From positions 11,448,655 through 11,512,654 of the forward strand of contig NC_086365.1 of assembly GCF_036324505.1 (NCBI RefSeq): DNA of 64,000 nucleotides. Direction: 5' to 3'. The notes under the pieces are model-generated. The model worked only from the letters and a program-made list of their open reading frames with translations, made no database searches and was not told the origin of the DNA. This DNA comes from Eleginops maclovinus (lineage: Eukaryota; Chordata; Actinopteri; Perciformes; Eleginopidae). Shown here in pieces: positions 1 to 12,360 of the stretch. The stretch's first letter is position 1. Each line of letters begins with the position of its first letter. A program made the translations under genes and the position numbers.

Positions 1-247
1 GCTATCTGCAGCTTTAGCCTGACACAAATGGTAGTTACTTACTCAAGCATTTAAGAAGTTGAGCAGCCTACATTTTCCCGGGAGGGTTATCACATTTCTG
101 GGAAGAAAATCAAGTATTCTCTGTTATGCATATAACAAGTTGCCATGTTTGGTGTTTTAGATTAGCACCACATATAGTTATTTAATCATTGATTTGCATT
201 TATGCCCAAAAAGGTGCTGTAATCCCGCTTAAGGTGACCAAATACTT

Positions 248-569
248 TTAAAGAGGCCCTATTATGCTTTTGGGGGGTTTTCCCTTTCCTGTAGTGTGCT
301 TATATTGGTTTTTGTTAATGTTTAATGTCCAATGGAGGACGTTCCCCCCGCCAATGCTGGAAACGTCCTCCATTGGACTCCTCTGTTTAGTTCATTGTAC
401 TGTTTGTTAAGGGGCGGGACATTTGCAACCCATCTCTGAGCAGTTGAGCAATCACAACAGAGCAAGCCAGCTGACCAATCATACCAGACTGGGCTCTGGT
501 TTCAGACAGAGGGTGAAAAGAGGTACTGCAGCACAGGCAGTATGAGAAACATAAAGAGCTTTTCGAACA
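248..569 (+). mobile_element. Non-autonomous TIR element, copy 1 (3' truncated)
   Basis: Begins TTAAAGAGGCCCTATTATGC and shares ordered blocks with copies at 39175-39605 (inverted) and 47915-48310. Shared blocks include TTTTCCCTTTCCTGTA, a CCATTGGACTC block, a GGGCTCTGGTTTCA block and a GGTGAAAAGAGGT block. It ends near AAGAGCTTTTCGAACA without the second terminus. No coding capacity. Elements of this kind are common in fish and are probably non-autonomous DNA transposons; the superfamily is not established. It contains a 17-bp foldback absent from the other copies. Confidence 0.7.
327..378. repeat. Perfect 17-bp inverted repeat (foldback)
   Basis: Arms at 327-343 and 362-378 are exact reverse complements (left arm begins GTCCAATGGAGG) with an 18-base spacer. 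It lies inside TIR element copy 1. Confidence 0.9.
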
Positions 570-930
570 GAGTTAGGGTTAGCATAGCACAGAAGGCCCA
601 AATGCTGCTAATGTACCACAAGAAGGGTATCAGAGAAGCTAAAGCAGTGTATAGAACCACACTTTGAACAATGCCTCACAATCAGCTGGATGTCTACATA
701 CTGAAGCTGCTATATAAAGAGAGGACTCGTGGGTAAAAACTGAGATTTGAGGACACTGGAATCTGTCTGTGAATTTGTTTTCTTTACTTTTGATGAATTA
801 CAAGTTCTAGGTATGCCTTTTATCTTGCAGTAAGCAGTTTGCTGACTTTAAACATTCACTATAGCTTTTTATGATGCATCTTCTCCCATCTGGTCTTTGT
901 ATCTCCCCCTTCTCCCCCTGTTGTCTACCG

Positions 931-970
931 GCATGGCGCTTTAGCTGTGGCTCTGTGAGCCACGCCATGC
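931..970. repeat. Two-tier hairpin
   Basis: The outer arms are GCATGGC (931-937) and GCCATGC (964-970). The inner arms are GTGGCTC (947-953) and GAGCCAC (957-963) around a three-base loop. The left side carries a 9-base bulge. Confidence 0.6.
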
Positions 971-2794
971 TGTGCTGTGCATCCTCACATCAGAGGAATA
1001 CAGCGCTGACCCTTTATGTAATGATTGGCCCGACCGAATGAAAGTGGCAATTCTAGACGTGTTATATTATAGAGTCAGTAAGAAAGGAGTCGCATTTTTA
1101 GTCAACTGTATGTGAGGTTTATGAGTGGTGAATTACAGCCTTCTACAGCCTGTCATTTGTAAAAACCAGACCTAAATACTCGTTGACATATTTTTTTTAT
1201 TTAAGGCATTTCTTTTAAAACGGTTGCGAAAAAATATTCAATCGCCTTGAAGTCATCATTTTTGGAACATGTTTTTGGTTAGAGGCGTGAAATAAGCTCT
1301 GTGGTTAAAACAAGTGTACCTCCTGAATGTCAATAGCTTCTACGAGTCCTAAAAAGGGTCCATAAGAGACTGCTAAACGTCATCACGCTGAATAAGAGTT
1401 TGCCTTTAGCATAACGGTGGTGATGCACAACCACCTTACATCTTTGCTTTTACCGATTGGATTTCTGCTTCAAAAATCAATGTCAATGTGTGTTTTCCAC
1501 AGATCTTATGTTCTTTAATAATCCAAATACAATTGAAAAATCCAATTGCTTTGTCTCAAGGGACCTCCTTCCGATACTAGCTTCTGGGTCGGGTCTATAA
1601 AAATACTTCACTGCGCCACTGTACTTTCAACCAGTTAACCACCAGAAGAACTTTTTCTGCTTATCCTGTTGATTCCTCTCCTCTCTGCCCGTGTATAGAT
1701 TGAGCAATCTGTGCAGTGGATCTTGGCCAGTAGGCGGTTAACTAATATCGGCTTCCTTCTCCCCATGGCCTGGCCACCGTTGGTCCAGCCTTTCATTCTC
1801 AGTCTCCTTCTGATTAACGGCTGTTATTAGCTCTAATGAGCTGCTTAGTGATTGCCCGAGCACAGCTGCTGACATCCAGCAGGAACACTGTCTTTTCTAC
1901 TTTGTTCCTTATCTACTCCTGCTATCTCTAATTTCTCCTGCTTTAATCATTCCATGAGATTATTGACTCGGCACTAGCAGTATTTTCCAGCCGACAGCTT
2001 GAGATCTGTTCTTCAATTGTCTTTGACGCCCTCCCTCTCCTGGCTCCAGCTTTGTCTCCACTCCTCCATTCGCTTTAGAACACAATCACCTTTTTTCTGG
2101 GGTTAAGTAATAGCATTTTGACTGGCAGGAATTGAATCAGCCGTGTGGTTCTGACCCCACAGTCTCTTGTCTATCTCCACCTTTCTCAGAATAAATGTCT
2201 CTCTTTCATTCCCCCCCGTAAATATGTGTCTTTTTTCAGTCTTTGATTGGTTGCCACTTTTCATTCATTGTCTATTTTCTCCTTAAACAGGTTGCTTTTA
2301 GTATTCCCATACCAACACTTGAGTGCACATTTAGCGTTTTCCGTGACACGCTTTAACCTCGCTGCCACTCATAAATTTTTAAGGCCACTGGATTATAAAT
2401 GAGTGGGAACATGAGTAAACTTTGTGTACGAGGAGATAGATTGTATTCATAATAAATGTCTGGTTGTTTGTGTGTGGTTCAATGTGTCCAGAGGTTTTCT
2501 ATCTATCCTCTGTAGTTTCTTAAACAGAATAAGCAGTTAAAATGTAAGTAGATGGTTTAGTTAATGAGAAAATAAATCTGCTTTTTATATTGTGAAAACA
2601 ACTGACCAGATATGTACGCATAGGATTTGTAGTGCGTAAACGTAGGTGATGGGAAATGTATTTTATATCACAATCAAAAATGCAAATAAAACCATGTTAG
2701 CAAAAACAGGTTATCCCACAGGTTATACACAATAATATGATATCTTTGAGAGAAATACAATATGTATGATATTATATAAGAAGAATAATAGGAT

Positions 2795-2990
2795 GATTTA
2801 GTATAGCACCTTTCACAGAAATACAATTTACAAAGTGCTTCACAAGAACAAGGTAACAAATAACAAACATGAAGGCAATAAAAACAGAAGTTAAGGTGCA
2901 CATAAAAAGATAACAGGAGACAGAGTCCCAAAAGGAACAAACTAAAGAACTTCACGTCACACACATCTCAAGGAGACACAATTTACAATA
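2795..2990 (+). repeat. Interspersed repeat fragment
   Basis: The block reading TATAGCACCTTTCACAG...ACAAAGTGCTTCACAA resembles the block at about 42004-42050 (TACAGCACTTATCAAAAC...ACAAAGTGCTATACA) in the same orientation. Such TATAGCRCCTTTCA...ACAAAGTGCT words are typical of dispersed fish repeats. The family is not named with confidence, and the open frame on the other strand is not considered a gene. Confidence 0.55.
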
Positions 2991-5299
2991 AAATATTGAA
3001 CGTAATGCTATGAATCCTCTCATGTTAATCCTGTTTGTGTAAAAAGCTTTTGAAATGGCAAAATTCAAGATAGTCAGTTGTTTTTAAACACTTTTTAAAG
3101 TAGAGACAATATTTTTTAATATTCGTAATTGATTCTGCGTGATAGTTTCTATGTTTTTGAACAGGTCGTGACTTATGGAAATAAGTTTTATGAACTTTTC
3201 TTATTTATATAACATTTCATGAATAACACATATTGATATTGACATAGTAAAGTCAGGTGAATTTGTTTGTAATTCCTTTCTTTTTATTTAGTTTTGCACA
3301 CCAAGTATGTTTGTACATAAGAATTGACCCAATCTAAAAAATTGAACCCCATTAAAAATGAACCCAGAGTTGGTGGTGGGCCATTTAAAGTGAATTGAGT
3401 TATACATGTAAATCTTAACGTGTGGCAGAGAACATAACCTTTTTTCAGTCATACGATAAATTAACAACAGGCAATAATTGGACATCTCTTCATGTGATAT
3501 CAATAAGCAAATAGATTTGTACTTATCTGTTGCTGCTTTTAATAAAGTGTTCTGAACCTTACGTATTTTGGCCTACGGTGTGGAGAGAGAGGACTGTTAT
3601 TACCACTGCTTGACAATACGATATACAATGTGAAGCTAAAAATCAATAGCGGTGCTTTCATCTGCGTCTGCCCTGATCTTATTTCCCTGTAATACCAGAG
3701 ATTTTTCTCATGGCTCCTGATAAAAAGCAATAGAGCTCTGAGAAATAGTTCTGTCAAAAAATGATTTATCTGCTGTGAATAATCGCAGGGGTTATTGAAT
3801 ATTTTTAGATTAAGTTAATTACTTGACTATAAAAAGCCATAAATTGAAGCTCCCGTCGCAGAGAAGCTTCAGATCTCTATTTTTCGTTCTCTCTGTCAGA
3901 AGTTTAATCGGGGAAAAAAAAAAAATCTGTTTTATCATTCTGTCACCAGCGAGACGCGTTCCGCTTGACCTGATGCAATTGGAGGCAATTGAAACAGTCA
4001 TCTCACCGTGCTGCTGCCACGGCGGTGTGTGTGTGTGTGCGCGGTGTTTTTGGGTTGCGTCATGACTTTGTGCTTGTACGCACTCTCGCACACAAAGGCT
4101 CATTCACATTTCAGACGTGTGAGCAAGTTTGGAACAACGCTGTCGCACACAGGGACGCACTTACCCATGCAAACATAACAGAACTGGACACTTGCATACC
4201 GTTTCCTCACACATTTACACATCAGCTACATCTTTACATGTCAACCACTGCGTGTTTAAACGTGTGAGCTGCCGTTCAGAACGTCTCCTTATTACTGGTA
4301 CCCTTATGCTTTTTCCTAACTAAGCCTGCAGATTACACACACTAATGACTTAATGGACTGATCCTTTACTTACATCTGAAGAAACCTTCCCTCAGCTCCC
4401 AAATGTGTCTCGTACATTAAGCAGATGTATTAGGCCTTGAGTGGATTGGACATCTTACGTGATTAAAAGCATGTTTGTGTGTGTGAAGAAAGCAGCCTAT
4501 AAAAATCTACAGGGAATGTGTGATTGAGCTCTGCACAATATCTACCATATGCATTTAGTTTCATGACACCCGAGTATAATTCATATATCACAGGGGTGTT
4601 ACATGACATGAAATAACACCTGGGCTGCCTATAGCTCCTATATATAGTGTCTCACCCCTTCAACACTGTCACTTCAATAAAGACACTGGTTGGCTAAATA
4701 AATCTTGACAACAAAAAAAAACACCACGGCATTGAAGTAAACATCATTAGGAAAGGAATTAAATACATGTTGTCTTCATGACCGAGCCATTGATGCTAAA
4801 ACACTGTTATTCTATTCAGCAGCTTTGACTGACAAACAATGGGTAAACTTATTTGACTTAAGTGTTTGGAACAAAAAAAAAACTGCTTTATTTGCATCAT
4901 CATTAATGCTGTAATTGGCATAGTGATAACAACAAACATAAAAAGAGTAATTTCAGTGTTTTATTTATTGGCCCAAAACCCAAATTAATCAGTTAATTTT
5001 ATCAGTCAATCTCAACCAGAAATCCTTTATTCGTAAAAACCAAAAGAGACATCTAGAATATCTTTAAATGTCTGTTAAAACGAGTGAAAAAAAGGGCCAC
5101 CATGTGTAAGCAGAGCTCAGATATGGCATTCAAATCATCTGACCAACGGTTCAAAGCCAAAAAGTTTTGTATTTCACTCGTAATAAAAGTTAATATGTTA
5201 TATGCGTTAGTCCCCAAAAAGAACCCCAATACTACACTTCCCATAGTGCAACGTTCTAGCATCTTCCATTAGACCATAGTTCACTAACAGGCGGAGCAC

Positions 5300-5331
5300 G
5301 GTCCGGGACCTGGACCTGGACCTGGACCTAT
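5300..5331 (+). repeat. GGACCT hexamer tandem repeat
   Basis: Four tandem GGACCT units following a GGTCCGGGACCT word, about 200 bases before the 42-bp minisatellite. Confidence 0.8.
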
Positions 5332-5530
5332 CATCAATACATTAATAAGGGATTTGCATTTTTACGGGGCAGTTCAATTTAACCGGCGCCAACCGGAGGT
5401 GAAAGAGACGAGTGAGCGATACAGGGAGTTAAACACAAGAAGAAGAGAGAACTTCGCGGGAGACAGAGAGAGAGAGAAGGCAGACAGAAGAGTGAGTGAA
5501 GAGACGAGTCAACGGGAGAGAGAAGACGAG

Positions 5531-6160
5531 TGAGTGGAGAGACAGTTAGCGGGAGACCGAGAGAGAAGGCGGTGAGTGGAGAGACAGTTAGCGGGAGACA
5601 GAGAGAGAAGGCGGTGAGTGGAGAGACAGTTAGCGGGAGACAGAGAGAGAAGGCGGTGAGTGGAGAGACAGTTAGCGGGAGACAGAGAGAGAAGGCGGTG
5701 AGTGGAGAGACAGTTAGCGGGAGACAGAGAGAGAAGGCGGTGAGTGGAGACACAGTTAGCGGGAGACAGAGAGAGAAGGCGGTGAGTGGAGAGACAGTTA
5801 GCGGGAGACCGAGAGAGAAGGCGGTGAGTGGAGAGACAGTTAGCGGGAGACAGAGAGAGAAGGCGGTGAGTGGAGAGACAGTTAGCGGGAGACAGAGAGA
5901 GAAGGCGGTGAGTGGAGAGACAGTTAGCGGGAGACAGAGAGAGAAGGCGGTGAGTGGAGAGACAGTTAGCGGGAGACCGAGAGAGAAGGCGGTGAGTGGA
6001 GAGACAGTTAGCGGGAGACAGAGAGAGAAGGCGGTGAGTGGAGACACAGTTAGCGGGAGACAGAGAGAGAAGGCGGTGAGTGGAGAGACAGTTAGCGGGA
6101 GACCGAGAGAGAAGGCGGTGAGTGGAGAGACAGTTAGCGGGAGACAGAGAGAGAAGGCGG
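5531..6160. repeat. 42-bp minisatellite, 15 complete copies
   Basis: The unit starts TGAGTGGAGAGACAGTTAGC and recurs exactly every 42 bases from 5531 to 6160, followed by a partial unit. Only two variant sites are seen: C or A in GAGACMGAGAG, and G or C in GAGASAC. As 42 is a multiple of 3 and the unit lacks stops in several frames, it creates long open frames on both strands (up to 296 codons on the minus strand, 222 on the plus). These are not taken as genes: there is no splice context, no family resemblance, and the frames are copies of one another. Units 1, 7, 11 and 14 carry the C variant; units 6 and 13 carry the second variant. Confidence 0.97.
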
Positions 6161-7970
6161 TGAGTGGAGCACCAATGAGCACCTTCACATGTGTATGAGA
6201 ATGGCCCTGACACCATTTCAGCCCGGATTTAAGATCCTGGCCGGACAGGCTAGAGCTCAGTCCTCTCACTGAACAGAAGATAGTCAGTGAGGGAGTGGAA
6301 TATAAGAGGGACAGAAAGACAAACCTTAAAACTGTTCAATTGTTATAATGTGTTCGGACTGATATATTATATAAGGGGCTGAAACAGTTAAGAAAGAGAA
6401 AGGGAAACTCAAGCTGCTAAGGTGCACACATTTCCAAAAGCTATCTTATTTATTTTCTCTATTTTATTTGAGATGCAGCCCGAGCGGATCATTACACATA
6501 TCTACGGTATTATACTGTATATCTGTAGAGTTCAAGTGACCATAAATATTGTTGTTTTTGAATTGTACTTTGTTTGTGTGATGAGACAGTCAGTTGTTGA
6601 TTACATGCAGACGTTGATACAGCTACTAGGTCACAGCTAATGAATATCACACTCATTCACAACGCCAGTTAGACATTTTGATGTTGCGGACCTTTGCTTG
6701 AGGACATTTTCTCTAACTGGACCTCGTTGAATTTTAGTCGAATACGCCTGCATTAGACCTTCTCTACCTCAATTCCCATATGGTTCAAAGTATTTGCGTT
6801 ACTTTTTGAAAAGTAATCTGAACTTCATTTTTCAAAAGGGTGGATAATTCACATAGAACAATCAGTGTATTAAACATGAACATCTGTATGATTAAAAAAG
6901 ACAATTCATTTTATTTTATTCGGTTCATTTTCTCTTATATGCAAAGATAATTTGGCAACCTTTCTGAGCAAAAAGGGTTTTTTAGATTGCCCTACACATG
7001 TACTTTGGATCACAATTAAGTTGTTAGGGAAAAAAAGTGTGAAAACAACGACCAAATCGTGTTCCCAGGCAATGTTGCGTCTCTCTGGCATTGCCATGGT
7101 TACACAATTGTCGCCAGCTGCACACATGTTGAATCACACGTTTCACACACATCTGTGCTGTACAAACATCCCACAGGCCAATGTGAGGGGGGAGGGGGGG
7201 GGCTGATTAAGAGGGATGTGGTGTGGATATTGGCAGCAGTAGCAACAGTTAATGGGATGCGGTAGCCTTACTCAACATAACACACTTCCTCACACAAGAC
7301 GCCATCTTTCCTCGGGGCAAGTGGATCATTATGTGTCTGCACACAGGCAGATGCGGTATTAATAGCTGTATTTTATTTAATGTCAAGGACTTACATTATC
7401 TCGCCAACAGCTGTAGGGCCTGCTGTTTGATGTATGGACACACGGCTTATGGTTCAGATAGCGGAAGATGAGAGCATTGTTGGAGCGATTGTGTAAATTT
7501 GATAGCCGAGAGCCTTCCTTATCGCTGGCGAGACTGGAGTTCAATGAGTAAGCTTAGTGGTGTACTTTGAAGAGAAACGCTGCAACTTCCAAGAACTATG
7601 AAATGAAGACACTGGATAATGTTCCATTTATTTCTTTTATGGAAACTACTCTGGAGATGACCCCTCCGTTCGTCTGTCTCCCCTTCCAACGTCTCTCTTG
7701 CTCTCCTGTCCCCAGCTTCCTTCACCTGCAGCTGTATCCTCACATCTTGATTCTCACACAGCCATAATTCCGTCATGGTAGCGCTCTTATATCTTTTGAT
7801 GTCGTTGTGTTGATGACGCCAGGTCTGCCAGGTCGAGTCTCGTCGTAATTATCCGACAGTACGAACGCCACCTCTCCGGAAAGTGCCCCGCTCTCATTAA
7901 CAGTGGTGTTATCACACTAATTGTGCTACAGCGGGGAAATCATTTGAGTTGCAGAAGCCTAATTCCAAGG

Positions 7971-7981
7971 TGTGTGTGTGT

Positions 7982-8041
<60 letters not shown>

Positions 8042-8052
8042 GCGTGTGTGCG
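7971..8052 (+). repeat. (TG)n microsatellite
   Basis: About 80 bases of TG with a single TGAT interruption near 7981 and CG substitutions at the distal end. Confidence 0.95.
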
Positions 8053-9179
8053 AGGAAGTAATACATGTGTCTCGTTTTTCAGGTGTCAAGCCTGTGTCAC
8101 TTGGGTGTCATTCTGAAGGTGGATGTTTGGATTCAGCAACCAAATTATAACTTATTTGATTCATTACCACCCGACCCGCCGGTGTACATTCTAAGTAATG
8201 ACCGCACCGCTTCGTGGTATCTTATGAGCTTCGGAGGGTGGAATCTTGTTACATCATCCTCGCTCTCTGGCGTTCTACAACTCAGGTTCACTTGTGATTA
8301 ATCGGAACCAACAGAAGGTTGTCAAACGGGACTGTTCTTTATTGCCAATTGCTGTCTGCAAAGACACACACCCATTCTCAGAACACTAACACACACAACC
8401 ACACACACTTTATGATTACATCAGGCTAAACTAGCTCGTTTATCATCTTACATCACATTACCTTGTGGCCCATAGTTGTAGAGGGCAGATGGCAGCGCTG
8501 GCGCAATTGTGTGTGTGTGTGTGTCTCTGGAGGTGTAACCCGGCTCTGCATGCCAAGCTGTGCCAAGTACTCACAGCTGGCAGCGACCTAGCAGTTGGTC
8601 TCTCTGGACAAGTTGCCCCCTGCGCCAGGACAAACAGGAAATCAGCCCCGCGGCCTGGCAGGAAACTGGCTGTGTGGCGAATGGGAAATGAGGGAAGGGG
8701 GTAGGGGAGGCGGAAAGAGAACGTTGGAGAGGCAGGGGTAGCAAAAGCAACAGAAGAGATGACAGTAGAATGAGAGGAAAAGCATTGATGTACCAGAAGA
8801 GAGTTCAAGAGGCGATGTTTTTAAAGACATGGAGACGGTGGATTGATGGTGGAGAGCAGATAGGAAGCGGCCGAACACAACCTATGTCTAGTAATGATAC
8901 AATTGTTACTTAAATTTGGGTTGTTAATTTAAAATGAACCTTTGATTCTCGCCTTCAAGCAACCAATTTATCGATTTGGAATCAAATGTTGCACATGTGT
9001 TTTCATAAATGTATCTGTAGCACACGATGCTCCTTTGCTCTCTCTCCAAATCTGTCGTGCGTGCCCCTGCTCTCTTCTGACAATTAAATCACCAAACGCC
9101 CGTGTTCAGAGGCCTACGCGTTTCTTGTTTACTCTCAGGCATGAGAACTTGAGTTCTCTTCTCCTGCAAAGGTGAGCTT

Positions 9180-9500
9180 GTTCCAAACTCTTCCTCTGAA
9201 GAACCCCAGAATGTTATTTGGCAAAAGGTTATTGTTGAGGCACATCTCAAACAGAACTAAAGCCACATAGACTCCTGTTCTCCGACGCAAGTCTCACTGA
9301 AGCTCCAGTGAATTCCCAAGGATCTTATTTGTGAAGCATTTCTATTGAGACACGGATCATTTTCCCAGAGATGTATTGTGAGTGGTTCCTTGGTGTGGTG
9401 GCAACGCTGCAGAAGTAATCACCAAGAGAATATCTTGAAGGCATTTCTACTGAGGCATGAGTCTAGTGTTAACAATTTCTTTTTTTGAAAGCTGGTCAAC
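9180..9500 (+). repeat. Degenerate ~105-bp tandem triplicate
   Basis: The blocks TTATTGTTGAGGCACA (about 9229), CATTTCTATTGAGACACGG (about 9337) and CATTTCTACTGAGGCATGA (about 9440) recur at spacings near 105 bases. Partly similar upstream wording precedes each one. Divergence is high, so the call is tentative. Confidence 0.4.
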
Positions 9501-10754
9501 GGAGGACTTTTGAAGCAATCAAGGTGACCTAATGTTGCTTTTCTTGTTATGTATGTCACCAAAACACGCCACGTTGAAGGACCCTGAAAGCTGAAGGTTG
9601 TTGTATTATCAGACTCCACCCCACAGCTTTGATTATTATATCCTTTTCACATTGAACAGAAAGAGCTGTTTGGACCACCTGGCCATGAAAGTGAGTGATG
9701 ACCTAGCTTGAACTGTTTCTAAGCACTAATCAGTGCAAAGCTGCTTAGTTCCACCAGCAATCAAAGGGGGCACTGTTGCATTGTGATCCAGGCTTACTGG
9801 TTCCAGTACCTCCTCTTAGCCTTTCCTCTTGTGTGTCCTTGTTATTGTGATGAGCAATGGCTAATTCCAGTGCGACCACTGGACTCTTGGAAGCCGTCCC
9901 TTCTAATCTCCTCCAGAGTCAAGGTCTAGGATTGGACCGGAGCCCGACAGTGACGCTTTAGCCTCGACAAAGACTGATTTGAGACTTTGGGATACTCGTG
10001 AGAGGTAGAGGGAGGGGGGAGGTTCCCCCAGAATGGCGGAGCAGTGGCACTCTCACCACCTCGTTAATCAGCAACGACACCATGCGGAATGCCAGTCGGC
10101 CTGTTTGCAATTAATCGTTTCAACTACAAATTTAATGGCATCAGTGTTGCCCAGAGAGAGAGGGCCGCTTTCATGTGTTGATTGTTTTCCTGCATCACTA
10201 TAGAGATGCTTTCAGACTAAATACTGACTTCAAAGTGATCAGATGGCAGCCACTTTTGTCTCTTTGCCGATACGACAGCTGCTCCAACTCGCCATTTATC
10301 CTCAGTTGATTGTGGTTGACTTCTTCCGTAGTCCCGATTTTAAACTGAGGAGAAATATTTGGGGTTTTCCATCCCAACAATTTGATCAGATCGTATCTCT
10401 TTATTTTTGCGGTAAAAATGGCTATATTGTACAGTATATCCTGCTGTATTGCATTTTCCTTCTCATTCAGCATCTCTAGAATGAACACTGACATCGAATC
10501 ATAATCCAGCCCCTTACCACTTCCATATCTGGTATTAAAGATCTGGCGGCCATGCGAGCACAATTTCTGGACACCTTGATCTACCCGGGTATGATGGGAT
10601 GAAAGGTCTCGCTGAAATGAAGGAACCATAGCCTCTCTTTCTGCTATTAATCCTTACCTGACTTCAAGCGGACAAGACAATGATGAGAGTGCCTGCATGG
10701 CACACACGCACTTACACACACACATATACTGCCTAATTGTTACAGGCTTTGCAG

Positions 10755-10823
10755 CTGTCTGTCGGTCTGTCGGTCTGTCGGTCTGTCGGTCTGTCGGTCT
10801 GTCTGTCGGTCTGTCGGTCTGTC
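10755..10823 (+). repeat. CTGTCGGT octanucleotide array
   Basis: Repeated CTGTCGGT units with an internal GTCTGTCTGTC slip. Open frames through it are low complexity and are not genes. Confidence 0.95.
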
Positions 10824-11668
10824 AGACTGAGCATGCTCATTACAACCTTGACAACATTCCACCGGGGTTGCCAAGGATACCAAGCAGAGCTGCCAGGTCC
10901 TGTGTATATGCGAGTGTGTATTAGTAATGCAGAAACTCACACAAATGCCTCACTTTTTTTTGTTGAGATTTTTAGACCACATATAAGCACTTTCCTCTCT
11001 GTCTCTGGCCCCCCTCTCTCCTCTTTCCTATTCTCTGTAGATCATTGTTAATCAGTCTCGTCCCATCTCCTCTCCACTGGCTGTCAGAGGCTTGTCAGAA
11101 GCCCGTCAAAGCCCCTGCAGTCCGTCACACACTGCTGCCGTTAATGACATCTGATGACACCCGTCGTTGAAGTTACCCACTAGAGATGACTGGGAACTCG
11201 GGGTGCTCCCTGCTTGGAAATTGTTTCCTTTTGTCTAGTCTGCAGTGCGTTTTAGGACATGTCAGTATAGTATTCTGCAGGGTATATTTACAAGGCATCA
11301 CTTTCTTTTAGGGATGCACCAATTCCAGATGTCTCATTGGTCAATTTGGCCGATGGAGGGGAAGTGATTAGATGTCAAAACTCTCAGCAGGAGGACAACC
11401 TGCAGCAATGTGATCCTTCTGCAGTTGTTTCGAACTTTAAAGTTACCGTAGATGGACTCAGTCAGTGTTATAATCCTTCAGAAATGACAGACATAATTCA
11501 GATTTTGTTCGCCTAATAAATGACGGGTAACACAAACTGCTGTTGCGAGAAAATATGAGACAAGAGCCATATCTGAAGAGTGCGTCCCGGACGGGTCTTA
11601 GTTTTATTACAGTGTCAAATATGGTACAACACTCAACAATACCAAGAGCGCTTTGATTATACAAATAT

Positions 11669-11699
<31 letters not shown>

Positions 11700-11700
11700 G
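11669..11700. repeat. (CA)/(AT)n microsatellite
   Basis: A short CA run passing into about eleven AT units. Confidence 0.9.
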
Positions 11701-12236
11701 GAATGGTGACGCACATTCGCAAGTCTCACGACACGTCTGCAGCAGTCACATAGCCTCGCTAAACAGGTGAAATTCAATCACTACCCTCGGCGCACGTCAC
11801 CTTATTTGCTGATGTGCTAATGACAGAAAGAAGGGCTCAGATTGGCCGATGCCCTGTTGCATTCTTACCTACCTTCGTTACCTCAATGTTATTTTTTACA
11901 GCTGTTGAATGAATGGCTGAAGCAAATGAAAAATGGAAACAAACGACCACAAACATAAAATATAAAGTGATAGAAATACAGTAAATATAAGATAAGATTG
12001 GGAAGTAAAAGGACAACTCATTAAAAAGTTGCTGACATGATTCTGATTCAACAGGTTCAAAGATGGAAAATAAGTTGCATCAGTTTGTTTGTTTGTCCTA
12101 AAGAGTAAGTGAAACACTCTCACTGTTCCTGACTTTCAAAAGGGTACATTATGTTGTGTGTGTGTGTGTGTGTGTGCCTAAAGTAGCCAGAGAAAAAGGT
12201 TGTGCCACAGACGGTAATCATTTTGCTGACTTAAAG

Positions 12237-12360
12237 TTATTTTTGGGGGCTTTTTGCCTTTAATCGGATAGGACAGTGGACAGTTACAGGAAAGTGGGAG
12301 AGAGAGTCGGGGTGGGATCCGGGAAGGACCACGGGTCGGGAATCAAACCCGGGCCGGCTT
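12237..12360 (-). mobile_element. tRNA-derived SINE fragment, antisense
   Basis: The segment reads TTTTTGGGGGCTTTTTGCCTT on the plus strand and ends in GGGAATCAAACCCGGGCCGG. The minus strand of that end gives CCCGGGTTTGATTCCCG, close to the RNA polymerase III B-box consensus GGTTCGANTCC. The A-box part of the tRNA-like head is missing, so the copy is truncated. It sits about 280 bases before the exon A acceptor. The pattern matches a dispersed fish SINE I recognise by wording but cannot name securely. Confidence 0.6.

Noticed and set aside
2674..2964. Cys/Leu-rich 96-codon minus-strand open frame
   Set aside because: It overlaps a dispersed repeat, has low-complexity hydrophobic composition and no supporting signals.
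5531..6160. CRISPR-like array
   Set aside because: Units are contiguous 42-mers with no variable spacers, in vertebrate DNA.
5379..6269. Long open frames (up to 296 codons) across the 42-bp array as a repetitive protein gene
   Set aside because: They exist in several frames on both strands because the unit is stop-free and divisible by 3. No start context, splice signals or recognised domain.
12237..12360. Functional tRNA gene on the minus strand
   Set aside because: Only a B-box-like word is present; the A box and cloverleaf are missing, and the wording fits a SINE.
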